Assembly (NCBI RefSeq): GCF_032362555.1
Contig: NC_083529.1
Coordinates: 1,612,001-1,676,000, forward strand
Direction of reading: 5' to 3'
Length of the DNA stretch: 64,000 nucleotides
Source of the DNA: Amyelois transitella
Lineage: Eukaryota > Arthropoda > Insecta > Lepidoptera > Pyralidae
Below the pieces are notes generated by a model that worked only from the letters and a program-made list of their open reading frames with translations, was not told the origin of the DNA and did no database searches. Made by a program: the position numbers and the translations under genes. Of this stretch, positions 52,918-63,940 are shown in pieces (position 1 is the first letter of the stretch; each line of letters opens with the position of its first letter).

Positions 52918-54142
52918 CACTTCGTCTACTATTTTAAATTCTGTCACTAAACTATCCCATGGTCATCTGAATGTTGACTAAACTAACTAATCGTAAACTA
53001 CGTGCGTCCTAAGCACGTTTAGTCGATTTGCCAACATCACTAGCACCAATTACTACATTGCAACAAGAATGTTTGTCCGTCTGTCTGTCCCTATTTATCA
53101 GAGTACCCATTAGACGTTTCCTAACATAGGAATTCAGCTTGTGAATACCAGGATTTATGTGGTTACCTAAGCTATGTTCAAGACTTAAATTTAAGTCTCT
53201 ATTAAGACTATAAATCTTTAAATTATCTCCTATGCGCCACACCATGAAGAGTCTTTTACTACTTATGATCCCGGGATGTAGAAAAATTAAGAAAAAAGAA
53301 ACTAGGTTCTACTAGTTCCAGGTCGCATTGAACAAAACGCATCACATTAGCTCACGATCAGACAGAGATAGCAAGGGTTCTATTATATCGTCAAAACGGA
53401 ACTAAAATATTTAACATACATAGAATAGAAAGCATTTAGCGCGTCCTTCCTAAAAACAGGTGCTAACTGTTGAGTAAGTTCGCATCAAAATCGGACTATT
53501 ACAACACCGCGGTCACGGATTCTGACACTTTTTGTTCGGCTTTCGCCGCGACCGGTCGGGCCACTTTCATTCTTACGTCGACTTGTTTTGACTTGCCCCG
53601 ACTTGTCTTTTGTTTTTCGCCGTCATACTCATTCAGTGAATTGCGTAAATTTTTGTAAAACATATAATTTATAGAAGTGACGTTAGTTTTAAAGAGAGCG
53701 CTGTAGCTGACAGCGTTGAAGGGTGATTTTTTGAAAATTATATACATACACATGCATAAATAAAAAAAACTACATCTTTCCACTTGCCACGATCACTGCA
53801 TACTTCATACACATTAAATTGAAAATTGAATCGCTTCATCTGTGAAGTTTATATTGCTTCTGTAATTATGAGTTAGAGAGATAAAACTAATCTTGATATA
53901 ACCTCTCAACCTAACATTGATCATATTTCACTAAAAAGAAGCTAAACTAAAGCAAATTATTTTGACAATATTCCTAAATAACTAGAAGCCCTGTGCATAA
54001 AATAAGAAATAATTATGATCTAGTTTATGATTTGTGTTTTTCACATTCAACCCACATCTCTATATAAGATACATTGCATTGCATATATAGTAAAGCAGGG
54101 CTAAATATCGTCTCCATTTCGACTGGACAAGAAGAGTCATTC
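52918..54142. other. Mostly AT-rich DNA with a GC-richer patch
   Basis: Positions 53490-53640 are GC-richer and non-repetitive (GCGGTCACGG, CGCCGCGACCGG) and could be part of a promoter or untranslated exon. An RTE scrap lies near 53770-53805. No ORF is convincing. Confidence 0.35.
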
Positions 54143-54395
54143 ATTCACATAGTCACGTGAATATCACTTGCGGGCTAGATAGAGCCAACAGTCTTGAAGA
54201 GACTGATAGACCACGTTCAGCTGTTTAACTTTGTGATAGAATTGAGATTCAAATAGTGACAGGTTGCCAGCCCATCGCCTAAAATAAGAATCCCAAGTTT
54301 ATAAGCCTATTCCTTAGTCACCTCTTACGACATCCATGGGAAATGAAATGTAGCGGTCCTATTCTTTTTCACATTGGTTCCGGGAACTACACGGC
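54143..54395 (-). mobile_element. SINE-like family A, near full length
   Basis: Reverse-strand copy ending CCGGGAACTACACGGCA on the plus strand. Confidence 0.8.
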
Positions 54396-55304
54396 AAGAA
54401 TAAGAAAAGTAATACTCGAAAAAGCATTTCTATATCAACTCGAATAACCGTAAGGCTTCACTCGGAGTTAAGTTCGTGTATTTATAAAACATGGTTGATA
54501 AAATATAAAACGCCCAAAACTTTTGTTACAAAAAACATAAAAATAGTAACAATTAATTACGAGCTTATTCTTCCGTACTCTAATTAATCTATTCTCGTAA
54601 CAATCTCGTGACGCAATTCCGATTTCGGGGCATTTATCTAATAGAGTTTTCTCAGCATTGAACACAACACGAGGTTCTAAACCAGATATTTGGGAATTAG
54701 TTCGTGGTTATACAAAACGCGATTGTGAAGTTATCGCACTACCGTTATTTCGTAACATGACATAACAAAAATACTATTCCTTAATTAGAGTGGACAATAA
54801 TGTCAATTAGTGTAATTAAATGTGAATTGTTGGATTGGAAAGTGAAATGAGAATACTTTGTAAAATATTATGTCAAATGAATGGTTTATCTTTTCAAAAC
54901 TGTTCTCTCTGGCTCTGTCTACCCCGCAAGGGATATAGACGTGATTATATGTAGGTATGTAATGTATGTATGAATGGTTTATTGGAGCGCTCTCAATTAT
55001 AACAATTAAAAAATGTGGGATTTTTTTTAAATATTAACGATTCAGGACGATTCATACATATTCGTTCGTTTGATGTTTTGTTATAAATTGTAAAATAAAC
55101 TGATATTTTCTTTTCTTTTTTAGTGTCGGAGTTACAATAATACAGACTTTTGTACTGTAAACTTTATGTTACAAAACCTATTTTTTTTAACAAATACATT
55201 TAACCTTACTAAGAGCCAGTTCTAGGGCAAAAGGAGGCCTATGTAATAACGAATCTCCTGGCTAAAGTAATGTTCTTAGTCAGAGTATCAGTAATTTTCC
55301 TATA
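54396..55304. other. AT-rich DNA with a family A fragment
   Basis: The last 75 bases of family A occur at about 54893-54970 (+). No gene is seen. Confidence 0.4.
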
Positions 55305-55405
55305 ATCCTACGGATTCTATTTCACGCCTGTTCATCATGAACATCCTACGGATTCTATTTCACGCCTGTTCATCATGAACAGGCGTGAAATAGAATCCGT
55401 AGGAT
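55305..55405. repeat. 38-bp tandem duplication joined to a perfect 63-bp palindrome
   Basis: Two identical 38-bp units (ATCCTACGGATTC to CATCATGAAC) lie at 55305-55342 and 55343-55380. The second unit forms a perfect palindrome with what follows: 55343-55405, arms of 31 bp and a single central C at 55374. Confidence 0.92.
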
Positions 55406-55789
55406 TAGGGCTTTCACAATTTCACATTTACAAGTTGATTAGAATAGAATAGATTTATTTTCAAAATTGGATACAAGTATCACTTATTGACGTCACATCA
55501 CTTAAATCTAATTATAACTACTACCGCTTCCAAAGCGCAAGTGTAGAAGAAGCGGCGGAACAAACTACACTGCAGCAAGCAATAAAATTCCATCTTAAAT
55601 ATACGTTAAACATTGCAATACCAAGCATAGTTTCATTGAAATTACGATGGCAGATTAATTAATGTGTTGTCACGATAAATGAATTTCCTAGTAGTTGTAG
55701 AGAAAGTAAATTTGTTCTTAGAAACCTTTAAGCTGTAATGACACGGCTATTTGTACTGTATAAACTATGCTATATCCATAAAACAAATA

Positions 55790-55945
55790 CATACATACAT
55801 ACATAAAATCACGCCTCTCTCCCTAAGGGGTAGGCAGAGACTTCCACCTGCCACAATCCCTGCATAAATTATTTCTCTTCGTCCACGTTCATAATTCTTT
55901 TCATGTAAGCTTATCAGTTTTGGGTACTCTTGACCTGACCTTTTG
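55790..55945 (-). mobile_element. RTE LINE 3' fragment
   Basis: Reverse-strand LINE end from its CATA tail (55790) to TCTTGACCTGACCTTTTG. A family A element abuts it. Confidence 0.8.
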
Positions 55946-56207
55946 CCATACATACATACATATAATCACGTCTATATCCCTTGCGGGGTAGACAGAGCCA
56001 ACAGTCTTGTAAGTCTGTAACAGTCTTTTAAGATAGAATTGAGATTCAAATAGTGACAGGTTGCTAGCCCATCGCCTAAAAGTAGAATCCCAAGTTTATA
56101 AGCCTGCCCCTTAGTCGCCTTTTACGACATCCATGGGAAAGAGATGAAGTGGTCCTATTCTTTTTTCTATTCGTGCCGGAAACCAAACCACACGGCAAAA
56201 GGATTAA
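55946..56207 (-). mobile_element. SINE-like family A, near full length
   Basis: Reverse-strand copy with a CATACATACATA tail directly beside the LINE fragment. The segment near 56005-56030 is shortened. Confidence 0.85.
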
Positions 56208-56616
56208 TTGAGCTTGACTTTGTAAAAGATGATATACCTATCTTAAAAAGAAGACTGTGCAGAGCGAACAAAGTGGAAAGAGAATAGTCTTAAGACGGCT
56301 TTCTCAGACTTTTCAAGATTGTTGGCTCTGTCTACCTCGTAAGGCCTAAAATGTGACACATAAGGGCTTATACAAGTACTGTACAGTTTTTAATTAACAG
56401 TGTAGCGTGATAAATGCTATAATTTTTTATGTATAACGAGTGTTTGTGTGGGAATGCAAAAGATTTCGAATGTCCAGTGAATTATAAGGAAGCAATGAAT
56501 GAACAATACTTAAATAATACTTATGTAACACGAAACAACATTAAAACTCGCCATATTTATTAAAAACATGATCGTTTTACTGTGAACGTGAAATTATAAG
56601 TTAATTTTTAGTATTT

Positions 56617-56871
56617 GTGCCGTGTGGTTCCCGCCACCATTACAAAAAAGAATAGAACCACTCCATCTCTTTACCACGGATGACGTAAAAGGCGACTAAG
56701 GGATAGGCTTATAAACTTGGGATTCCTCTTTTAGGCGATGGGCTAGCAACCTGTCACTATTTGAATGTCAATTCTATCACAAAGCTAAACAGCTGAGCGT
56801 GGCCTATCAGTCTTTTCAAGTCTGGTGGCTCTGTCTACCCCGCTAGGGATATAGACGTGATCATATGTATG
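56617..56871 (+). mobile_element. SINE-like family A, full length with target duplication
   Basis: Complete from GTGCCGTGTGGTTCCCG to the TATG tail. A 12-bp direct repeat, TTTTTAGTATTT, flanks it at 56605-56616 and 56872-56883. Confidence 0.9.
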
Positions 56872-57206
56872 TTTTTAGTATTTACAGTTAGGACCAAATG
56901 TTTGGGAAATAATGGTGGTTACCAACGAATGAAAACATCATTTTTAATTTAATTAGATCGATTTTTAATTACTTTTTAAACTTTATTGCACTAAATACAA
57001 ATGGCGGACTTAATGCTAGTAGCATTATCTACCAGTCAATTATACCATGGGGAAAGGTTTTGCTTGTATCGTACTGAATATTACACACATTATGATATAT
57101 AATAATGTTACGACCATAAATAGATTTATGGTCACAAATCGTGGTCATAATGAGTGGAGTAAGGGTGTGTATTTTGACCTTGAACCTGGATTTGGTGAAT
57201 CAAGTT

Positions 57207-57301
57207 TTTCCAAATAGCTGAACGTGGCCCTTCAGTCTTTTCCAGACTGTTGGCTCTGTCTACCCCGCAAGGGATATAGACGTGACCATATGTACGTATG
57301 T
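57207..57301 (+). mobile_element. SINE-like family A, 3' fragment
   Basis: From about CCAAATAGCTGAACGTGGC to the TATG-like tail. Confidence 0.75.
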
Positions 57302-57394
57302 ATAAGTTTTTCCACGAAGCGACTCGAACTTAACCCGTATTGGATCATTGCAATAGATGCACTATATGCTCATTAATATAAAATGTTTATCTCA

Positions 57395-57570
57395 CTATTT
57401 GTATGAATGAAAGCAGGTTGTCTAAGCAAATATATAAAGGAAGTGAGAATGTAACTGTTGGTTTGGGAAGGCCTAGATGAACGTACCTTGATCAAATCGG
57501 TGACGTTCTAGAGAAAGGTCTGGTCAAGAGTACCCGAAACCGACGAGCTTGCATGACGAGAGTTATGAAT
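57395..57570 (+). mobile_element. RTE LINE internal fragment
   Basis: Matches the LINE around 3105-3270 (GAATGAAAGCAGGTTGTC, GATGAACGTACCTTGATCAA, CCGACGAGCTTGCATGA). The tail is missing. Confidence 0.8.
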
Positions 57571-58235
57571 AGGATTTTTATGCGCCGGAACACACAGCCT
57601 GGTAACATTAAAAAAGGACTCTTCCTTCCTTTTTACCTCTTCCACGTAAGAGTTCGTCTTTCCACATTATAAAATTGATCTAAATATTATATTTTCGGTC
57701 ACAATAAACGCAGTGCAGTATTTAAAGTTTTATTTCATTGTTCCGGACGGCCCGGGGACACACCATACAGGGAGTAAGATTCAGAGGTCAACGACACAAT
57801 TCATTCAGCTGAGCGATCTCGACAACTCTGTACTTTACTTGCTCTTGATAGTAGAAAAATAATTTATTTTTCAGACATTTATTTACATGTTTCGTTTTAA
57901 TTTCTTTTTGTAGTATTGGTCTTTAATAAAGCGTGTGACGTAGTTTTTGAGGGTTTTTTAAATGTGAAAATGACGTTTAATTTAAATAAAAATAGGCTCA
58001 AACGGCTCAGAAGCATGGGTATAGTCTATGTTTAAAAGGATGCAGTTGTTTTAAATGTCACCCTGTATACTATTTGTGAAATATGTCCGCGTTGCACCGA
58101 ATTGCATCGCGCAGTGAAAACAGCTACGCTCTAGATGTCGTTTCCCGCGGAAAGCCGCCGGCCGATGTACCACAGGAATTTGTTTGTGTCCATTCTCACA
58201 CGGCATTGACATAATTTGTACAGTGTGCACGTATA
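57571..58235. other. Spacer with short GC-rich patches
   Basis: GC-rich patches lie at about 57740-57760 and 58085-58165 (CCGCGGAAAGCCGCCGG). No ORF or RNA gene is recognised. Confidence 0.35.
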
Positions 58236-58478
58236 AGTGCCGTGTGGTTCCTGGCGCCAATAAAAAAAAGAATAGTATATAATACACATCATATCATTCC
58301 CGTGGATGTCGTTAATGGCGACTAATGGATAGGCTTATAAACTCGGGATTCTTCTTTTAGGTCATGAGCTAGCCTGTCACTATTTCACTCTCAATTCTAT
58401 CATGAAGCCAAACAGCTGAACGTGGCCTATCGGTCTCTTCAAGGCTCTGTCTACTCCGCAAAGGTTATAGATGTGGCT
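58236..58478 (+). mobile_element. SINE-like family A, near full length
   Basis: From GTGCCGTGTGGTTCCTGGCG to the degenerate tail. A scrap of another copy follows at about 58517-58560. Confidence 0.8.
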
Positions 58479-58938
58479 ATATGAATGAATAAATCAATCA
58501 AAAGAAATTGCTACCGATTTTCCAATCAGTCTTTGCCAGATTGTTGGCTCTGTCTACCCTGTTATTTGTGTATGTGGTGTTCTTTAAGGCGGTTTTCCAA
58601 CTTCATTCCTGAATCTCTATTCCATAATCAAGCCGTGGCGTTCAAAGACTCTGACAACACCGTGATAGTCTGAGTAAGACGTAACGTAATACGTGTGCGT
58701 AATATTTTGAATAACACGTTATTATTATAAACGAATAACGTAACGCACGACAGTGGACACAGTTAGCCCAGTGATCTAAATCGCTATCGGGTGTAGCGCA
58801 CGCGCACGCGACGCCGGCATACTCGTATCATCGCGAATCGGACTGCTGTTGTTTTGTTGAGAAATAAGTTATAATATAACACTGTTATGTAGGAATGTGT
58901 TTAAGACTGTTACTCTATAAATAACTGTATATTAACTA

Positions 58939-59220
58939 TCCGCGTGGTTCCCGGCACTAATGGAATAAAGAATAGGATCACACGATCTCTTTTCCATGGA
59001 TGTCGTAAAAGGCGACTAAGGGATTGGCTTATAAATGTGGAATTCTTCTTTAAGGCGGCGGGGTAGTAACTTATCACTATATGAATTTCAATTATATCAT
59101 TAAGCCAAACAGCTGAACGCGGATTGAAATCCACAAGTTTTTTCGAGACTGTTGGTTTTTTGACTCTGTCTATCCCGCAAGGGATATAGACTTGACTATA
59201 TGTTTGTATGTATGTATGTA
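58939..59220 (+). mobile_element. SINE-like family A, full length
   Basis: From CCGCGTGGTTCCCGGCAC to a long TATG tail. Confidence 0.85.
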
Positions 59221-59492
59221 ATTTTACTCTTAATCTGTATACAAATGCCTCCGGTTTTTACTGATATCCATAATCATATTAAAAGCTTTCTAGGCGAAAG
59301 TGGGTTCATTGACCCCGTGTGGGATGACACCTGCTATTGTGCTGACCAGTCAGTCAAATGTATTGTTGGTCAGGTGACCGGTTTGGTCACGGGTAGAATT
59401 ATGGTAGTTAAGTAAGAGTTACAAGCAAAGCGTATGTTTTTTCTTAGTTTCTAGTAAAAACATACGCTTTGTTAAAGTTTCTTATAAAAAAA

Positions 59493-59722
59493 AGAAAAGG
59501 ACCACTCCATATCGTTCCCATGGATGTCGTAAAAGGCGAGTAAGAGATAGGCATATAAACTTGGGTTCTTTTTTTAGGCGGTGCGCTAGCAACCTGTCAC
59601 TATTTGAATCTCAATTCTATCATTCAGCCAAACAGCTGAACGTGGCCTATGAGTCTTTTCAGGACTGCGGGCTCTGTCTATCCCGTAAGGGATTTTGACG
59701 CGATTATATGTATGTATGGATC
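59493..59722 (+). mobile_element. SINE-like family A, head missing
   Basis: Starts AAAAGGACCACTCC and ends with the TATG tail. Confidence 0.8.
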
Positions 59723-59908
59723 TGATACTTTGTATCTTTCTGCAAACTGAGAGCCACTTTTTTTTAAGGCGGTCAATATGACATCCTAATGAAAGTGCAT
59801 CACCAATTTCCAAGACTGGTCGGTTTGACATTGGACATCTTGAAGTCTTGAATCAAAACTTTATAACAATCTTTGTATCATATAATAGTTACGAGTATAA
59901 GTCAGTAA

Positions 59909-60172
59909 TCTATACTAATATTATAAAGCTGAAGAGTTTGTTTGTTTGAAGCGCTAATCTCAGGAACTACAGGTACGAATTGAAAAATTCTTTTTGCGTT
60001 GAATAGACCATTTATCGAGAAAGGCTTTTGTTTATATAACATCACGCTGCAACTATTTCGAGCAAAGAAATAATGGAAAATGTGAAAAAAACATGGAAAT
60101 TATTCACCCTTGAGGGCTTCAATGATGCCCAAAATAACTATTCCACGCGGACGAAGTCGCGGGCGCAGCTAG
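59909..60172 (+). mobile_element. Complete Lep1-like non-autonomous Helitron
   Basis: The 264-bp copy starts TCTATACTAATATTATAAAG and ends GTCGCGGGCGCAGCTAG, with a short GC-rich hairpin before the end. It lies between A and T in the flank. No terminal inverted repeat or target duplication is present, as expected of Helitrons. Confidence 0.9.
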
Positions 60173-60331
60173 TAATAGCTATAACAGTTTACAACTGACG
60201 GTAGAAAGTTTCGCTCTTCGCCGGAACGTGGAAAGGTAATTTTAAATCTCTTACAGAGTAATAAAACATGGGATTAATGACATTATGAACTGAAGCATGA
60301 AGAAAAATAAAATAATCAAATTAGATTGTTA

Positions 60332-60400
60332 TGCCGTGTGGTTCCCGGAACTTTAGAACAGGTCTCTCCCATGGATGTCGTAAAAGGCGATTAACGGATA
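60332..60400 (+). mobile_element. SINE-like family A, 5' fragment
   Basis: Head to about GGCGATTAACGGATAG, then replaced by Helitron sequence. Confidence 0.7.
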
Positions 60401-60599
60401 GATTTTCCCCGTTTTTTGTCACATTTTCCATTATTTTTTCGCTCCTAATAGTTGCAGCATGATCTTATATAGCTTAAAGCCTTCCTCGATAAATGGTTTA
60501 TTCAACGCAAAAATATATTTTCAATTTGGACCAGTAGTTCCTGAGATTAGCGCGTTCAAACAAACAAACAAACTCTTCAGCTTTATAATATTAGTATAC
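60401..60599 (-). mobile_element. Lep1-like Helitron, 3' part missing
   Basis: On the minus strand it starts at TACTAATATTATAAAGC (near 60599) and runs to about 60401. The GC-rich CTAG end is absent and the truncation point meets the family A fragment. Confidence 0.75.
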
Positions 60600-61302
60600 A
60601 TATGTAGATTGTCAAATATTTTTATTTCATGTCCAACAATACTCGTATAGTAATTTTTAACTGATTATTCCTCTTTTCTTTCCTCCTTCTCTCATCTGTA
60701 GTGAATAACTAACTTTGCGACTATACTTCCTACAAAATCAGTTCCTAGTCCTTGGTTATAAATGTCACCTAAGTAGGTTGTAGATTTATTTTATGTTCAG
60801 CTGCTTCATCCGTTCGACCATCGACTGTCCGTCTTTCGAACGGCCATGACAGGTACTACATAACAGATCAGAAAATGAACGGCAAAGTAAGAGTGATGAC
60901 GGACACCATCACCTTATCTGTCGATCACAGATGTGTCGCTTTTTCCCGCGAAACCTGCCCTTGAACGAGTGAAAGTGGCTGCGCGCGCGCCGGAAACAGC
61001 TTCGGGAAATACTGGTGACCAACTGTGCGATTTACATTTATGCATATTATTATGCCCGTGTTACGGAGATGCAGAAGAAAGTTTACAAAGGTCAGGTTCA
61101 TTTCCTGTCACAATATCAAGTTTATCTATTATTTGTAACGGGGAATAAATATATAAAAATCGAAGATCTGGAACACTTGATGTAGGGTCATAATGGTCAA
61201 GCCAAACTATTGGAAATATAAAAATTATGCCTGAAAGGCACGAGTCAAGTGGTGGCCAGTGGGTTGGTTTAAAAAAAAACCAACTTTAATTTCGACCGGC
61301 AG
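60600..61302. other. Non-repetitive, partly GC-rich stretch
   Basis: Positions 60790-61090 look unlike the surrounding repeats (CGTTCGACCATCGACTGTCC, GTGGCTGCGCGCGCGCC) but contain no long open frame. They could be an untranslated exon, a promoter or old coding sequence. Confidence 0.35.
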
Positions 61303-61486
61303 AGTAACTGCACTCTTTATTGATTAACACAATATTCAACTAATTCTATCTTAATACTACTTATATATGACAATTTTGCTGATTTAGTAACCTACTTTAT
61401 TGTTTTGCAACATTATTTAATAACGCCGACTATTTTATTTATTATTGCATAGTAATCTAAATTGAGGGGGTTTACTACCCTTAACT
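61303..61486 (-). repeat. Candidate 3' LTR of the errantivirus-like element
   Basis: On the minus strand a purine tract (GGGAGGGAGG) precedes AGTTAAGGG at 61486, an errantivirus-type LTR start. The other end, GTTACT at 61303, follows an AATAAA. Both ends are inferred, because the second LTR lies outside the window. Confidence 0.5.
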
Positions 61487-63141
61487 CCTCCCTCCCTAAG
61501 AGCGAAATCATCTGGGGTTTGTACAGCAGGTGATTGGGGATGATTTCGTTTTGAGACGATGAAGTCGTTGAATATTTTTAAAGAAACAATAATTCCTATT
61601 AAAATTAATACAGCTATTACGGTTAATGTCCATACACTTATATCTGTTGTAATGTCTATCTGTCCACTATCATTATTACTTTCAATGGTATACTTTGCAC
61701 TATTTAGTAAACTTTTGATATCCGTTAAGTCTATGTTGCGAAGATCTGATTGTTTTATTTCTTTCTTGATTTCAGCGTGGCTTTCAGGAATCTGGATCGC
61801 TCTCATTCTTAAAACATCTGATGTGGGTGTTTTAGTTTGAAATGGTTTTATAATTTCTTCTCTGATGCGAGTAGTACAGTTTCGACTTGGTGTGACGATG
61901 TAAGTTCCTTTTACGAAGTGTTGTTGGATTTCTGCTCCACAGCTCTCAGTCAAGGGAATGTCAATCGTAGAGTATAACAACCAGGTATCATCAGCTACTT
62001 TTTGTATCTTCGTGCTTTCCAGTATGATTGGTTTCTTGAAGCATTCTGAATAGTCGTCTTTTGTGAGCATTATTTGTTCAATGCATGTTGTAGGAGAATA
62101 GGGTACCGTGCTTGTATCTTTGCAGAGGTATTGGTTATCTTCTATTTCTTCACAGGAGCTAGCTACGGGTATGTATTTTAATCCATTCACTAAAAGGTAT
62201 GGGTATTGTGGAATAATAGCATAGGTATGGTGGTTAACTGGATCTTGGACAGGTATTGGGATTATTTTGTAATATATATATGTGTCTGTATCTATTAAAG
62301 GAATTTCTAAAATAAAAATTAATCTATTATTATCTAAGTAGGATTTTAAAACTATATTTCTCTCAAGCTTAACTAAATTATCTCTACTAACTGGGTATAT
62401 TAAACGTTCTTGTTTTTCTACTTCAGTTAAAATGTCAACTAACTCTGTAGAGTTTATTATTGATGCATGTAATGTGTGAAGTTTGCTAAAAGCAATTGCT
62501 GTTTCTAATTCTTGTACAACGTTATAGATGGTTCGAAAGTTATTTAGAATTTGATACAGAGTGTTCATTTGACTTAGAACTATATGAGTTTTATTCTCTA
62601 AACTATCTATATGTAAAGTTTTATAATTTAAATGGATGATGTTATACTTTAAATCATCAGATATATTAACTAATTTATCAAAAGCTTTTTGCATTAATGA
62701 TATTTTTCTTTCCATTGAATGTTCTCTATTTTTGAGATAACTTATTTCAGCGTTATATCTTATAGCATCTTCATGATCTAAATTACCAGAAATGGTTTTA
62801 ATAAGCGAACCTAACGGGTTTAGTAATCCTCTCTTTATCCGCCTATTCGGTACTAATTGATGTAACCTATCTTCAGTTAGTTCCATAAATGATTCTATTT
62901 GTATTAATAACCCAGCGAACTCATTATTTAAAGACCTATCTGAACTAAGTATATTTTTAAGTTTAAAGTACTCATTACTATTATTATATAAATGGCTTAC
63001 TATAGTATCTAAATCTATTGTCTTAATTATGGTCCAGTGATTATTCTGAATCACTGCTGATCCCATCCGAATTGGTGCTATCCCTGGATTGTGGCTGAGA
63101 TTTTGCAGATTTAGGCTGCATACTCTTCCCGCTAGTCCCAC
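61435..63141 (-). CDS. env: Errantivirus envelope (F-like fusion protein), fossil element
   Basis: The frame of 568 codons has the envelope plan of errantiviruses, related to baculovirus F proteins: a basic cleavage-site-like tract (RRIKR) followed by a hydrophobic segment, a long helical region, an ectodomain with several cysteines, and one membrane anchor near the C-terminus (LTVIAVLILIGIIVSL) with a short tail. It overlaps the end of the pol part. In this family env is normally expressed from a spliced RNA, so the annotated start is only the first possible start in the open frame. Confidence 0.85.
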   Translation of the reverse strand: MGLAGRVCSLNLQNLSHNPGIAPIRMGSAVIQNNHWTIIKTIDLDTIVSHLYNNSNEYFKLKNILSSDRSLNNEFAGLLIQIESFMELTEDRLHQLVPNRRIKRGLLNPLGSLIKTISGNLDHEDAIRYNAEISYLKNREHSMERKISLMQKAFDKLVNISDDLKYNIIHLNYKTLHIDSLENKTHIVLSQMNTLYQILNNFRTIYNVVQELETAIAFSKLHTLHASIINSTELVDILTEVEKQERLIYPVSRDNLVKLERNIVLKSYLDNNRLIFILEIPLIDTDTYIYYKIIPIPVQDPVNHHTYAIIPQYPYLLVNGLKYIPVASSCEEIEDNQYLCKDTSTVPYSPTTCIEQIMLTKDDYSECFKKPIILESTKIQKVADDTWLLYSTIDIPLTESCGAEIQQHFVKGTYIVTPSRNCTTRIREEIIKPFQTKTPTSDVLRMRAIQIPESHAEIKKEIKQSDLRNIDLTDIKSLLNSAKYTIESNNDSGQIDITTDISVWTLTVIAVLILIGIIVSLKIFNDFIVSKRNHPQSPAVQTPDDFALREGGVKGSKPPQFRLLCNNK

Positions 63142-63940
63142 AAGTATTCCGACTGCAACCTGCCACCTGCGGAGGTCGTTTAATATTCTTAATAGCTACT
63201 TTAGTTTTTCTTTTCTTAAAATCTACTGGTACTATATTCCTAGTAACTTTTCCTGAAACTTTAGCTTTTTCGTAACGCGGTAATTCTTTTGCTTTTCTAG
63301 TTCTAGTGGTTTTCATATAAACGTCATCTTCGTCCTTTATTTCTGGTATTGGTATTTCTCCACCTTTCTTTTCTCTAACTTTAATTTTGTCCGTTTCTAA
63401 TTTTTCGCTTATATACTCGTATAAAACTTTTAACCTTTTTCTATGATCTTGTACTAGTTTTTGTAAGAAATGTTTATCTCTGTCTATATTAAATACGTTT
63501 CCTGAGTCTGTATGACCAAAGATTATTTCGAATGGTGTGAAATTTGTTGCGCTATGTATGGTGTTATTATATGCCATAATAGAATATGTCATAACAGATG
63601 CTGCATCTAAATCAGTTTTCTCTTATTTGGCTAACCTATATATTTCTTGTATGGTTGAATGGAATCTTTCAACAATAGCCATTGAGTTAGGGTTGTTTGG
63701 TGTTCCTACATGCATCTCTATTTTATATAATTCTAACAATTCTTTGATTAATTTATTATTGAATTCAGTTCCGGGATCACTATTAATTTTCTTCGGTAAT
63801 CCATACACACTAAAATATTTTATCAAAGCTTGTACTACTTCCGGTGTACTTCTATTTGGTATGTAAAATGCTTGTCCAAGTTTGCTAAAAGCGTCTACTA
63901 TTGTTACATAATAATTATTTTCAATGTAAAATAAATCCAT
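63041..63940 (-). pseudogene. pol: Errantivirus integrase region, fossil element
   Basis: The right part has the integrase core with its conserved acidic residues (TIVDAFSKLG, NSDPGTEF, AIVERFHS). The left part has the region after the core (TPFEIIFGH) and a basic Lys/Arg-rich C-terminal tail overlapping env. As seen here it is not a single open frame. It continues past the window edge. Confidence 0.85.
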
